Shown: in pieces, positions 35,121 through 44,243 of the stretch
Position numbering within the stretch: the stretch's first letter is position 1
How the letters are laid out: each line of letters starts with the position of its first letter
DNA from: Eubacterium sp. MSJ-33
GTDB lineage: Bacteria; Bacillota; Clostridia; Lachnospirales; Lachnospiraceae
Length of the DNA: 64,000 nt
NCBI RefSeq assembly: GCF_022174665.1
Contig: NZ_CP076562.1
Location: 1,053,501 to 1,117,500, forward strand
Reading direction: 5' to 3'
The notes under the pieces: generated by a model
Told to the model about the DNA's origin: nothing
The model's input: only the letters and a program-made list of their open reading frames with translations
The model's database searches: none
Program-made: the position numbers and the translations under genes

Positions 35121-36524
35121 TTAATTTTCTATTTCCTGACTCTCTGCCTCTGCTGGCGGCTGATACTCTTCAAAGACCAGTTCTTCTCCTCTGTGGAATG
35201 CCTCAGTACTGTCCTTTTTGAATAAAACAATCAATGTCTGGAACAGAAGCTTGATATCCAGCCAGAAACTGTACTCTTCAATATACGTCAGATCCAGAAT
35301 CAGCTTATCCTTCGGCGATGTGTTATATTTGCCGGCAATCTGTGCATGTCCGGTAATTCCTGCCTTTACACGCAGCCGGTACTCAAATTCCGGAAGGACA
35401 GACGTGTAGTTAAACACATTTGCAAGCATTTCCGGTCTTGGTCCTACCACACTCATGTCCCCCTTTAAGACATTAAAAAACTGTGGTATCTCATCCAACC
35501 GGTATTTTCGTAAAAACCTCCCCACACGGGTTACACGTTCATCATCTTCCACAACCGAATAATTCTGTACATTCTCCCGCATTGTTCGAAACTTATACAC
35601 AGAAAAGATTTTTCCATCCCGCGTTGCACGGTTCTGCTTGAAAATAATGCTTCCATGATCATCAATCTTAATCATGATGATAACGGCCAACATAATCGGC
35701 GATGTGAGAATCAAAGCGATCACAGATATGATAATATCCATTGTACGTTTGATAAACCTCTGTTCCAATGTCAGCCCCTTTGAATAATTACAATACACCG
35801 ATACATCATCCAGAATAAAATGTTTCGCACTCTTCTCAATGACATCATGCATATCCGGATTAAAGTATACGTTCTTCATATTCTGATAACAATACTCCAA
35901 AATCTGCGTACGATCCTGAACCGGCACATCGTAAATAAATATCGTATCATGATCCTGGATATACTGTTTCAAATTCACATCCCGGTAATCCACAACACGG
36001 CTTATCTTATATTGCAGCTTATACTTTAATATACCGCGCGCAATCTCATTCAGGCTCTGCTGGGAAGATGTGACGATAATACAATCTTCCGGCCGGTATA
36101 TCTTAAAATACAGATGATTACCACCATATACAAAAATCAGAATGACAACAAACTGTATCACCAGAATCGGCACCAGCAAATATGGCTGTTCCAATTTAAA
36201 ACTATGATTGTTCATCTGATTTGTATTCATGATAGACAATACTATAACATCAATCACATCCGTAAATATCTGGTTTAGAAACAGCGACAAAACAATCGGC
36301 TTGCTTTTTCGTTTTCCTATATCATAATGTCCATAAATGGTCGAAAACATGTAATGCATGACCACATATGCCGCAATCGTAATTCCAGACGTTCGGGACA
36401 GATTCCAAAGCTGCCAGTTTGACTTTGCATAAATTCCATACAATACAAAAAACAATATCAAATTCAAAATTGCCTTGAGAAAAAACACAAGGGATGTCTC
36501 AAGTTTTCTGGTATTATTTATCAT
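35121..36524 (-). CDS. Polyprenyl-phosphate sugar-1-phosphate transferase
   Basis: A 467-residue membrane protein of the WbaP/exopolysaccharide family. There are four N-terminal membrane helices (up to about residue 125), a central Rossmann-like domain, and a C-terminal bacterial sugar transferase domain: KRTMDIIISVIALILTSP helix, QNRATRDGKIFSVYKFRTM, and RLDEIPQFFNVLKGDMSVVGPRPEM. It loads the first sugar phosphate onto undecaprenyl phosphate for a surface polysaccharide. It starts six bases after glmM, which supplies amino-sugar phosphate. No other polysaccharide genes lie next to it. Confidence 0.9.
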   Translation of the reverse strand: MINNTRKLETSLVFFLKAILNLILFFVLYGIYAKSNWQLWNLSRTSGITIAAYVVMHYMFSTIYGHYDIGKRKSKPIVLSLFLNQIFTDVIDVIVLSIMNTNQMNNHSFKLEQPYLLVPILVIQFVVILIFVYGGNHLYFKIYRPEDCIIVTSSQQSLNEIARGILKYKLQYKISRVVDYRDVNLKQYIQDHDTIFIYDVPVQDRTQILEYCYQNMKNVYFNPDMHDVIEKSAKHFILDDVSVYCNYSKGLTLEQRFIKRTMDIIISVIALILTSPIMLAVIIMIKIDDHGSIIFKQNRATRDGKIFSVYKFRTMRENVQNYSVVEDDERVTRVGRFLRKYRLDEIPQFFNVLKGDMSVVGPRPEMLANVFNYTSVLPEFEYRLRVKAGITGHAQIAGKYNTSPKDKLILDLTYIEEYSFWLDIKLLFQTLIVLFKKDSTEAFHRGEELVFEEYQPPAEAESQEIEN

Positions 36525-36530
36525 AAACTC

Positions 36531-37889
36531 TTACTGTACTTCATATCCTTTTTTTCGAATTACATCCACGACCGCATCCACATGTTCCTTGCAAAGTGCA
36601 TCTGTCTTTGCCTCTACCATAACACGGATGAGCGGTTCTGTTCCACTCTCACGTAGAAGAATCCGTCCATCATCGCCAAGCGCTTCCTCAACCTTCTTTG
36701 CTGCCGCAAGCACATCTGTATCTTCCATAACTGCTTTCTTGCTTGTAACCTTCACATTCACCAGAAGCTGTGGGTAGATTGTCAGTCCACGTGTCAGTTC
36801 CGAAAGCGGCATCTTCTCCTCCACCATGGCTTCCATAATTTTTAAAGATGTTAAAACACCATCTCCGGTTCTTGCATTTTTGGAGAAGATAATATGTCCG
36901 CTCTGCTCGCCACCAAGAATATAACCATTTTCCATCATACACTCATAGACATATTTGTCTCCGACTGCCGTCTTCTCATAGCCGATACCCTCTGCATCCA
37001 GAGCCTTGTATAATCCAAGATTTGACATTACAGTTGTGACAACCTTATTGTTGTTCAGTCTGCCTCGGTCACGCAGATATTTTCCGCAAATATAGATGAT
37101 TGCATCGCCATCCACCAGATTACCCTTCTCATCGACAGCCAGACAACGGTCTGCATCACCATCGTAAGCGAATCCTGCATCTAAATTATTCTCTACCACA
37201 AACTTCTGTAATCCCTCGATATGTGTGGAACCACAGTTTGTATTGATATTCGTACCATCCGGCGTATTGTTGATGACATAGGTCTTCGCACCAAGTGCAT
37301 CAAACACAGCCTTTGCAACCGTAGATGAAGCACCGTTCGCACAGTCAAGACCCACACGCAGATTCTTGAATGCACGTGTTGGAAGTGTCATCAGATAACC
37401 GATGTAGCGGTTTCTACCCATTGAATAATCCGTTGTACGACCAATCTTTTCCTTCGTTGCAAACGGAATTTCCGGCACCAGTCCATCGATATAATCTTCT
37501 ATCTGCTTTTCAACTGCCGCATCCATCTTGGCACCATGACTGTTGATGATCTTAATTCCATTATCATAAAACGGATTGTGGCTTGCGGAAATCATAATTC
37601 CACAATCAAACTCATCAGCACGCACAATATATGAAACACTCGGTGTCGGCGTGACATGCATCAGATATACATCTGCACCACTCGCAGTCAACCCCGCTAC
37701 AAGTGAGTACTCAAACATATAGCTCGAACGTCTCGTATCCTTTCCGATCACAATCCTTGCACGGTCATCCCCCTGCTTCTCTTTTCCAAAATAATATCCG
37801 AGATATCTTCCGACCTTATACGCATGTTCCACTGTCAGGTCTATGTTTGCCTCACCGCGGAACCCGTCTGTTCCGAAATACTTTCCCAT
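36531..37889 (-). CDS. glmM: Phosphoglucosamine mutase
   Basis: GlmM converts glucosamine-6-phosphate to glucosamine-1-phosphate for UDP-GlcNAc. It has 452 residues. Landmarks are MGKYFGTDGFRGEAN, the phosphoserine loop MISASHNPFYDNGIK (active Ser ~103), metal-binding DGDADRCLAVD, and the sugar loop GGEQSGHII, and RESGTEPLIRVMVEA (phosphate-binding) at the C-terminus. All are intact. ATG 37889 follows AAAGGGG. It has its own promoter and is co-transcribed with the sugar transferase. Confidence 0.97.
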   Translation of the reverse strand: MGKYFGTDGFRGEANIDLTVEHAYKVGRYLGYYFGKEKQGDDRARIVIGKDTRRSSYMFEYSLVAGLTASGADVYLMHVTPTPSVSYIVRADEFDCGIMISASHNPFYDNGIKIINSHGAKMDAAVEKQIEDYIDGLVPEIPFATKEKIGRTTDYSMGRNRYIGYLMTLPTRAFKNLRVGLDCANGASSTVAKAVFDALGAKTYVINNTPDGTNINTNCGSTHIEGLQKFVVENNLDAGFAYDGDADRCLAVDEKGNLVDGDAIIYICGKYLRDRGRLNNNKVVTTVMSNLGLYKALDAEGIGYEKTAVGDKYVYECMMENGYILGGEQSGHIIFSKNARTGDGVLTSLKIMEAMVEEKMPLSELTRGLTIYPQLLVNVKVTSKKAVMEDTDVLAAAKKVEEALGDDGRILLRESGTEPLIRVMVEAKTDALCKEHVDAVVDVIRKKGYEVQ

Positions 37890-37957
37890 ATTTTCCCCTT
37901 TCAATTTAGGTTTCTAAATTTTATCTTGTTTGTTTTATGCTTGTGTGCATTATTCTT

Positions 37958-37986
37958 ATTATATGCTTTTTTCTCCAAATTGTAAA
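37958..37986 (-). promoter_or_regulatory. Sigma-A promoter of glmM
   Basis: TTTACA-17-TATAAT on the minus strand, with a consensus -10, about 70 bases before the glmM start. Confidence 0.7.
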
Positions 37987-38008
37987 GAATTGGCATAACA
38001 ATGAGTTG

Positions 38009-39103
38009 TCACACGGTTTTATCCAAATCCGTCTGTTCATCCTCAACATCCATCCTTTCGGATTTCTCCTGATAATGCAGTGCATATCGGCTATATAGGT
38101 CTTCGATATCAATATCATCCTCTGTATAAGCAGTTTCCTCTTCGCGGTCTGCATCTGTCATACCTTCAAATTCATCGTCACGTGGTTGATGAGCTACTTC
38201 CTCAATATTAATCTGCGGAAGCATAATATCCAGTGCCTGCTGTTGATTTAAGATCTCCACATGCTTTAAACTTCCGCCAAACTCACCATCGAGTGTCCAT
38301 GCAATCTCCTGTTCCCCATCTACTACGACGCGAGATGCCTTACATTCAAAAAACATCTCATTACCCTCGACCTCATTTTGCAAAATTCCTCGAATAATCT
38401 GCTGCATCTCTGCCGGTGTCGACGGCATCTTGATAAAAAGACAGTCAAACTTCCCGTCATCTAACACAACATGCTTGGCCCCCCGCAGCTTAAAACCGCC
38501 GACCGAAAGGGTATTTGTAACCATGCCGTACAGGTATTTTCCGGTGATAGTCTTATCATCAAACTGTGCAGTCAGATTAAACCCCCTGTAGTTTCCAATG
38601 TTTTTGATTCCCTCAACAATATATGCCGAATGTCCAATTGCCTTTTTTAAAGACTGATTCGTACTGTATGATACATCAGTAAAGATACCAAATGCCGCAA
38701 TATAAATAAACGACTTTTCCGCAAACTGTCCGACATCTATCTTAGTGCATTTTCCATTTATAATCTGATTTGCTGCTTCTATTGGTTTTCTGGAGATACG
38801 AAGACTTCGTGCAAAATCATTCGTTGTTCCAACCGGAATATAGCCAAGCGGAACTTTCTTATGTCCCATCTTGGAATATCCACAGACAGTGTTATCAAGT
38901 GTTCCATCACCACCCGCACACACAATCAGATCATAATCTTCACCATCCACGCGCACCTTGCGCTCTGCATCCTCCGGCCCCTGTGTCGGATAAGTCACGA
39001 CCTCGTATCCAGCCTGCGAAAATACCATGATAATCTCAAACAAATCGTTTCTTATCGCCGTTCGTCCGGCTTTCGGATTGATAATAAATAACAAGCGTTT
39101 CAT
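38009..39103 (-). CDS. Diacylglycerol kinase-family lipid kinase
   Basis: A 364-residue protein with the DAGK catalytic N-terminus: FIINPKAGRTAI, then CAGGDGTLDNTVCGY, VPLGYIPVGTTNDFARSL. The C-terminal domain of the family follows. It then has a ~60-residue acidic tail rich in Asp/Glu (from about residue 305), not usual for small DgkB proteins. It phosphorylates a lipid, likely diacylglycerol. It sits 20 bases after queC, so it may be read through by the preQ1 operon. Confidence 0.88.
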   Translation of the reverse strand: MKRLLFIINPKAGRTAIRNDLFEIIMVFSQAGYEVVTYPTQGPEDAERKVRVDGEDYDLIVCAGGDGTLDNTVCGYSKMGHKKVPLGYIPVGTTNDFARSLRISRKPIEAANQIINGKCTKIDVGQFAEKSFIYIAAFGIFTDVSYSTNQSLKKAIGHSAYIVEGIKNIGNYRGFNLTAQFDDKTITGKYLYGMVTNTLSVGGFKLRGAKHVVLDDGKFDCLFIKMPSTPAEMQQIIRGILQNEVEGNEMFFECKASRVVVDGEQEIAWTLDGEFGGSLKHVEILNQQQALDIMLPQINIEEVAHQPRDDEFEGMTDADREEETAYTEDDIDIEDLYSRYALHYQEKSERMDVEDEQTDLDKTV

Positions 39104-39123
39104 GGCTTCCCTCCATTATCATT

Positions 39124-39789
39124 CTATCGTCTTGCAAGATAAGCATCTAAGCCCTTTTTCCGTAACTTACATGCCGGGCAATTGCCGCAGCCATCGCCTT
39201 TAATACCATTATAACATGTTAATGTCATATTGCGAACTAAATCAAATCCGCCAAGCTTATCTGCGAGCTCCCATGTCTCTTCCTTATCAATCCACATGAG
39301 CGGTGTGATAATATCAAACTCATAATCCATTGCCAGATTCAGAGATACATTCAAAGATTTGATAAACTCATCTCTACAATCCGGGTAACCCGAGAAATCA
39401 CTCTGGGATACGCCCGTCAGGATATCCGTTACCCCCTTCTGCTTTGCGAACACAGCCGCAAATGTCAAAAACAGCATATTTCTTCCATCGACAAATGTAT
39501 TTGGTGTGCCCTCTGCCGGAGCATCACTGTCTACCTGCATATCATCCCTGGTCAGGGAATTCGGTGCAAGCTGATTTAACAGTGTCATATCCATGATTGT
39601 CTGCTCCACATCGAGCTTCTCACAGATTTCTTTTGCCGCATCAAGCTCTGCCACATGTCTCTGGTGATAATCAAACGATACGGCATACACCTTCTTATAA
39701 TGCTTCTTTGCATATAACAGACAGGTCGTGCTGTCCTGACCTCCACTAAATACAACAACGGCTGCTTCTTTGTTCTTCTTGTGCTGCAT
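39124..39789 (-). CDS. queC: 7-cyano-7-deazaguanine synthase
   Basis: QueC makes preQ0 from CDG with ATP. It has 221 residues. PP-loop is [13 protein letters not shown] at the N-terminus; the zinc site is [16 protein letters not shown] at the C-terminus. ATG 39789 follows GGAG by eight bases. It ends the queD-queE-folE-queC set. Confidence 0.96.
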   Translation of the reverse strand: MQHKKNKEAAVVVFSGGQDSTTCLLYAKKHYKKVYAVSFDYHQRHVAELDAAKEICEKLDVEQTIMDMTLLNQLAPNSLTRDDMQVDSDAPAEGTPNTFVDGRNMLFLTFAAVFAKQKGVTDILTGVSQSDFSGYPDCRDEFIKSLNVSLNLAMDYEFDIITPLMWIDKEETWELADKLGGFDLVRNMTLTCYNGIKGDGCGNCPACKLRKKGLDAYLARR

Positions 39790-39833
39790 AAAAATCACTC
39801 CTTCTTATCCTGTGTTCTAATCTCTTTTTTCTT

Positions 39834-40412
39834 CTATCTCAATAACATCATCAGTTTGTTCTGCAATGTCTCATTTCTCTCAAATTCACCGGTAAATGTC
39901 GTCGTAAATGTCTTCGCACTTGCATTCCGGATACCTCTTGCCGTCATACAGCTATGGCTTCCCTCAATCACAACTGCAACATCCTCGCTTCCGGTCACCT
40001 TACTCATAATATATGCGATATCCGTACCGATTCTTTCCTGTAGCTGTAAGCGTTTTGCGACCATATCCGCAATTCGCGCAATCTTGCTAAGTCCAAGTAC
40101 TTTTCCCTTCGGAATATACGCAACAGACACATGCATGTCATACATAAGCGCCATGTGATGTTCACAGTAACTAAATACTTCAATGTCCTTGACCAACACC
40201 ATATCGCTCGTGTCCTTACCCGGACGCTCGAACGATTTGTTGAACATATCTGCGATCTCATCATTTGTATAATTCATTCCCTCAAATACTTCTTCATACA
40301 TGCGTGCAACCCGGTCGGGTGTCTCCTTCAATCCCTCCCGATCCGGATCATCACCAAGGGCAATTAAAATCCCTCGAATATGTTCTTTGATTGCTTCTTT
40401 ATCGATTGCCAT
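39834..40412 (-). CDS. folE: GTP cyclohydrolase I
   Basis: FolE makes 7,8-dihydroneopterin triphosphate from GTP, here the first step to queuosine. It has 192 residues. Landmarks are [30 protein letters not shown] (zinc/active site), [15 protein letters not shown], and the C-terminal [12 protein letters not shown]. All are intact. ATG 40412 follows AAGGAG. It lies between queE and queC. Confidence 0.96.
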   Translation of the reverse strand: MAIDKEAIKEHIRGILIALGDDPDREGLKETPDRVARMYEEVFEGMNYTNDEIADMFNKSFERPGKDTSDMVLVKDIEVFSYCEHHMALMYDMHVSVAYIPKGKVLGLSKIARIADMVAKRLQLQERIGTDIAYIMSKVTGSEDVAVVIEGSHSCMTARGIRNASAKTFTTTFTGEFERNETLQNKLMMLLR

Positions 40413-40413
40413 C

Positions 40414-41082
40414 TTATACTCCTTTTTTCTCCGGGTCCCAGATGTATTTGTGCATCTGAAGCTGTAACCGGACATCCTTCATGTTTTCCTGTATCATATA
40501 ATCTACGATCTGTGCCGGTGTAATCGCCGAAAATGCAGAGCTTAAATATACCGCCGCCTTCTCACACAGGTCATATGTCTCAATAATCTTCTTCGCAGTT
40601 TCCAGATCTCTCGTCGATGAAACAACAAATTTTACCGCATCCTGTGGTTTCAGCCACGCGTAATTTTCTGTGTGCATAAACCGTTCCATCCCACTATCCG
40701 GAAGCTTATAATCCAGTGTCATACAGACATTCTCCGGACGTGCATCATACCCGGAGATATCCACGCTTCCATTTGTCTCAATCTCCACACGCAGATTTTT
40801 ATCCGCTGCCAGAAGTGCGATCAACGATTCAATCCCCGGCTGGATCAACGGTTCACCTCCGGTCAGCGTCACATTTTTCACACCACAAGACTTGATATAC
40901 GCATAGATTTCCTCCACGCTCATACTCTCATATGGCACCTGTGGCTCATTCGCCCATTTTGTATCACAGTATCCACAGGCAAGATTGCATCCCGCAAACC
41001 GGATGAAACACGCGAGTTCCCCGGCATGGGCTGCCTCGCCATTGATACTGACAAACTTTTCTACTACTTTATAATCTCCCAT
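40414..41082 (-). CDS. queE: 7-carboxy-7-deazaguanine synthase
   Basis: QueE is a radical SAM enzyme that converts 6-carboxytetrahydropterin to 7-carboxy-7-deazaguanine. It has 222 residues. The radical SAM motif is [13 protein letters not shown] (CX3CX2C). GGEP follows as [13 protein letters not shown]. The start ATG 41082 lies next to the queD stop (41084). Part of the preQ1-controlled operon. Confidence 0.95.
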   Translation of the reverse strand: MGDYKVVEKFVSINGEAAHAGELACFIRFAGCNLACGYCDTKWANEPQVPYESMSVEEIYAYIKSCGVKNVTLTGGEPLIQPGIESLIALLAADKNLRVEIETNGSVDISGYDARPENVCMTLDYKLPDSGMERFMHTENYAWLKPQDAVKFVVSSTRDLETAKKIIETYDLCEKAAVYLSSAFSAITPAQIVDYMIQENMKDVRLQLQMHKYIWDPEKKGV

Positions 41083-41083
41083 A

Positions 41084-41503
41084 TTACTCCATATATACGG
41101 CGCAGTTATTCGGTGTCTCATACACCGTCGCCTTTAAGACATGATAGCCTTTTTGTTTCATCTCTTCATAGAAAAACTTTGCGAAGTTCTCCGCTGTCGG
41201 ACGGAACATCACTTCCACTACCTTAAAATGTTCTTCTTCAAGCACATCCAGCGTTCTTCGTTTCAGGCTCCCGATTTCTACAATCAGGCAATGATCGAGC
41301 GCATCTGCGATATTCTTCAGATCTGTTTTTAATCTGGAAAAATCCACAATCATGCCACGGTTGTTTCCTCCCATCTCCAGACTATTGCTTCCCACCTCGA
41401 TTTCTACCGTCCAGTGGTGTCCATGAATGTTGGAACACTTTCCTTCATAGCCCGCGAGAAAATGTGCGCTGTCAAAGCTTGCATTTGTCTTTAATGTATA
41501 CAT
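41084..41503 (-). CDS. queD: 6-carboxy-5,6,7,8-tetrahydropterin synthase
   Basis: QueD converts the GTP cyclohydrolase product to 6-carboxytetrahydropterin. It has 139 residues. Zinc ligands are visible: FDSAHFLAGYEGKCSNIHGHHW (His14, His27, His29 and Cys23). It ends in VYETPNNCAVYME. AAAGGAG lies upstream of the start. First gene of the operon, directly after the preQ1 riboswitch and terminator. Confidence 0.95.
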   Translation of the reverse strand: MYTLKTNASFDSAHFLAGYEGKCSNIHGHHWTVEIEVGSNSLEMGGNNRGMIVDFSRLKTDLKNIADALDHCLIVEIGSLKRRTLDVLEEEHFKVVEVMFRPTAENFAKFFYEEMKQKGYHVLKATVYETPNNCAVYME

Positions 41504-41523
41504 ATAAAACTCCTTTCAACAAA

Positions 41524-41550
41524 AATGCGGGTGCACAAAGCACCCGCAAC
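41524..41550 (-). terminator. Terminator of the preQ1 riboswitch
   Basis: The perfect stem GCGGGTGC/GCACCCGC with a 5-base loop has a T5 tail on the minus strand. It is 25 bases downstream of the aptamer and about 20 bases before queD, the normal position for transcription attenuation. Confidence 0.85.
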
Positions 41551-41572
41551 ATAAATTCATCATTTATGGCTT

Positions 41573-41618
41573 GCCCTAGTTTTGTTTAACGGCAGGATGG
41601 TGCGAATGAACTGCCGCG
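41573..41618 (-). promoter_or_regulatory. preQ1-I riboswitch aptamer
   Basis: On the minus strand, the stem CGGCAG/CTGCCG encloses a loop with TTC and CGCACC. The A-rich tail TTAAACAAAACTAGGG follows the stem, as in preQ1-I aptamers where it forms the pseudoknot. It stands between thrC and queD and is followed by a terminator. It controls the queuosine-precursor operon by preQ1 binding. Confidence 0.85.
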
Positions 41619-41642
41619 CGTAACCGCTACGCGTCTATGTTA

Positions 41643-43130
41643 TTAGATATTCAGGAACTTCTTTACCTCTGTAAGCATGTCTTCCTTATCACAGACGATA
41701 TCATGACGAACCTCCGCCTGACGGATGTCCTCAATCGCCTGCGGTACCTTCACACCAGAAAGCTTATTAAGCTCATCTACAAGTTCGAAATCAGACTGCT
41801 TATCGTAAGCGCTGTCAATCGCGTTCATAACACTTCTCGTGAACTTGTATGGACTTGCAGTACTTGCGATCACGGTTGGTGTCGTGTCTCCGGTCTCCTT
41901 CACATACTTATCATATACGGAAGCTGCTACAGCTGTATGGGTATCCATGATATACTGATCGGACTCATATACACGCTTAATTGTAGCTGCTGTTTCTTCC
42001 TCAGATGCATAATTTCCATAGAAATCTGCCAGTTGCTTCTTCATATCATCTGTAATCGTATATGCACCCTCTCCCGTCAGCGCCTGCATCAAAGCCTTGT
42101 TCTTCTCTGCATCATTGCCTGCAATACGATAAATCAGGCGCTCAAGATTGCTGGAAATCAGAATATCCATAGAAGGAGAAGTTGTTAAGATGAACTCTCT
42201 CTTTCTATCGTATGTACCTGTACGGAAGAAATCATACAGAACCTTGTTCTCATTTGATGCACAGATAAACTTGTTGATTGGAAGTCCCATCTGCTTTGCA
42301 TAAAAGGCTGCTAGGATATTTCCGAAATTTCCGGTTGGAACAACGACATTAATCTTGTCACCAGCCTTGATATCTCCATTTGCAACGAGTCTTGTATATG
42401 CATATACATAATATACCATCTGTGGTACAAGCCGTCCGATGTTGATGGAGTTTGCAGAAGAGAACTGATATCCCTTGGATGCCAGATACTCATTCAGATC
42501 CTTATCAGAGAACATCTTCTTCACACCTGTCTGTGCGTCATCAAAATTACCTGTGATACCGATGACACATGTATTATCACCCTTCTGGGTTACCATCTGT
42601 TTCTCCTGAATCGGGCTTACACCGTGTTTTGGGTAGAATACGATGATCTTCGTACCCGGTACATCCGCAAATCCGGCAAGCGCAGCCTTACCTGTATCTC
42701 CGGAAGTCGCAGTCAGAATTACAATTTCATTTTTCACGTTATTCTTCTTCGCTGAAGTTGTCAGCAAATACGGAAGAATAGAAAGTGCCATATCCTTAAA
42801 CGCGATTGTTGCTCCATGGAACAATTCCAGATAATATGCACCAGCTTTATGTACGAGCGGTGCTATCTCCTTGGTATCAAACTTTGAATCATATGCACTG
42901 TTAATACAGTGGCGAAGCTCTTCCTCTGTGAAGTCTGTCAGCATCAGCTTCATAACCTGATATGCGACCTCACGGTAATCCATCTTAGAAAGCTCCTCTA
43001 AGCTCTTATCAAATGCCGGAATCTGATCCGGCACAAACAAGCCACCCTCGTTTGCAAGTCCTTTCAAAATTGCCATAGAAGCGGTTGTTTCTTCCTGTGC
43101 ATTTCTTGTGCTTCTGTAAACCAGTTCCAT
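41643..43130 (-). CDS. thrC: Threonine synthase
   Basis: ThrC makes threonine from O-phosphohomoserine with PLP. It has 495 residues. Landmarks are YRSTRN at the N-terminus, HGATIAFKDMALSILP with the PLP Lys112, TATSGDTGKAALAGF, YPKHGVSPIQEKQM, and IVPTGNFGNILAAFYAK-like sequence later. This is the long, E. coli-like type. It follows the 3D-domain gene by 12 bases; the pair probably share a transcript although their functions differ. Confidence 0.95.
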   Translation of the reverse strand: MELVYRSTRNAQEETTASMAILKGLANEGGLFVPDQIPAFDKSLEELSKMDYREVAYQVMKLMLTDFTEEELRHCINSAYDSKFDTKEIAPLVHKAGAYYLELFHGATIAFKDMALSILPYLLTTSAKKNNVKNEIVILTATSGDTGKAALAGFADVPGTKIIVFYPKHGVSPIQEKQMVTQKGDNTCVIGITGNFDDAQTGVKKMFSDKDLNEYLASKGYQFSSANSINIGRLVPQMVYYVYAYTRLVANGDIKAGDKINVVVPTGNFGNILAAFYAKQMGLPINKFICASNENKVLYDFFRTGTYDRKREFILTTSPSMDILISSNLERLIYRIAGNDAEKNKALMQALTGEGAYTITDDMKKQLADFYGNYASEEETAATIKRVYESDQYIMDTHTAVAASVYDKYVKETGDTTPTVIASTASPYKFTRSVMNAIDSAYDKQSDFELVDELNKLSGVKVPQAIEDIRQAEVRHDIVCDKEDMLTEVKKFLNI

Positions 43131-43142
43131 CTTTCTCTCCTT

Positions 43143-44006
43143 TTATTCAACTACCAGATAGGCAGAGGTTGTTCTCATCGCAAAATTCAATGCATCCTGA
43201 TGTGTATTAAAATATACGTCAAAATGCTTTCCGTTGATTGCACCACCACGATCCTGAACTTCATAAATCTGTCCATCAATCATGATTTTCGTACCAAACG
43301 GAAACTCCTTCGGCGCAGCAATTGTCCAGCCCTGTGTTGGACGTGCACCACTTGCAGTTACTGGATTCTCCATGTTACTCCACTTTCCACAACAAATCGG
43401 GCAAGGGCAATATGCAGTAAGCAGATATTCACCCAGGTATTGATACTGTCCATTCGCATCAGCAGCCACATATGTCGGTACGGAAAATGTCATTGCTTCT
43501 GTTGTCTCCGGATCAGAAATATCCGTTCCATGGGCAACTGCATATGCATCATATTCACTCGGGTCTCCGACGCCTGAATGAACCGCAGACAACGCATCCA
43601 TCGCAGCCTGATCCCGATTATCCTGTCTTTTGGCAGTTAAAATCTCATCAATCTGCTGTTCCGCAAGTTCCAACTGTGCATACTGCTCTGTATTATAATC
43701 CGTATTAATCATATCTCCATACGATATTATAGTGTCCGCAAACTCATTCCCGGAAAATGCCTCTCTGTCCTTTGTCAAATCCGCAACAGTCATCATAACT
43801 CCGGTTGTAATATCCCGATTTGCAATTCGATCTGCCAACGAGACACCACACACAATCACCAGAGCAATCGATACAATAACTGCACCTACGTATTTTCCAT
43901 ACTGTTGTATAAATGTCCTAACCACGCCGGTGGTTCTCTTCTTCGCTTTATCCGTATTTAATTGGATTGTTGTGATTTTCCCGGTCTCCATATTGTTTTC
44001 ATTCAC
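43143..44006 (-). CDS. 3D-domain secreted/membrane-anchored protein
   Basis: A 287-residue protein with one membrane helix (residues ~37-57), an extracytoplasmic linker, and a C-terminal 3D (DPBB-type) domain of about 90 residues: YCPCPICCGKWS, TASGARPTQGWTIAAPKEFPFGT and DRGGAINGKHFDVYF with the three Asp of the family. Such domains resemble lytic transglycosylases; the enzyme may remodel peptidoglycan, and related proteins are linked to spore germination. GTG 44006 is used; ATG 43991 is an alternative. It is not otherwise resolvable. Confidence 0.85.
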   Translation of the reverse strand: MNENNMETGKITTIQLNTDKAKKRTTGVVRTFIQQYGKYVGAVIVSIALVIVCGVSLADRIANRDITTGVMMTVADLTKDREAFSGNEFADTIISYGDMINTDYNTEQYAQLELAEQQIDEILTAKRQDNRDQAAMDALSAVHSGVGDPSEYDAYAVAHGTDISDPETTEAMTFSVPTYVAADANGQYQYLGEYLLTAYCPCPICCGKWSNMENPVTASGARPTQGWTIAAPKEFPFGTKIMIDGQIYEVQDRGGAINGKHFDVYFNTHQDALNFAMRTTSAYLVVE

Positions 44007-44151
44007 CTCTACAAATTCCTTTTTATGTCTTGGGAATATGTGATAAATTGTTACAAAAAGGTTACATTTACACTCTCATGATTATAATTCAAGAATATCA
44101 TCCGGTCAAGTAATTTCGCGACTTTTTCAATACTTTTTTCCCTTCTTTGAC

Positions 44152-44184
44152 TAGACTTTTTCCGGTTCAGTGAGTATACTGAAC
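44152..44184 (+). promoter_or_regulatory. Promoter with a palindrome across the -10, upstream of the AP2-like gene
   Basis: TAGACT-17-TATACT forms a plausible promoter (44152-44180). A perfect inverted repeat GTTCAGT-GAGTAT-ACTGAAC (44165-44184) covers the -10 box, so a repressor bound there would block it. No cognate regulator is identified. Confidence 0.6.
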
Positions 44185-44243
44185 TCATATTTATCATAAC
44201 CGGTTATCTATTAATTTTGAAAGGATGGCATCTATCACTGATT

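Noticed and set aside
41637..42188. A 183-codon forward frame opposite thrC
   Set aside because: Antisense of thrC with Leu/Ile/Cys-rich composition; no motif or ribosome site.
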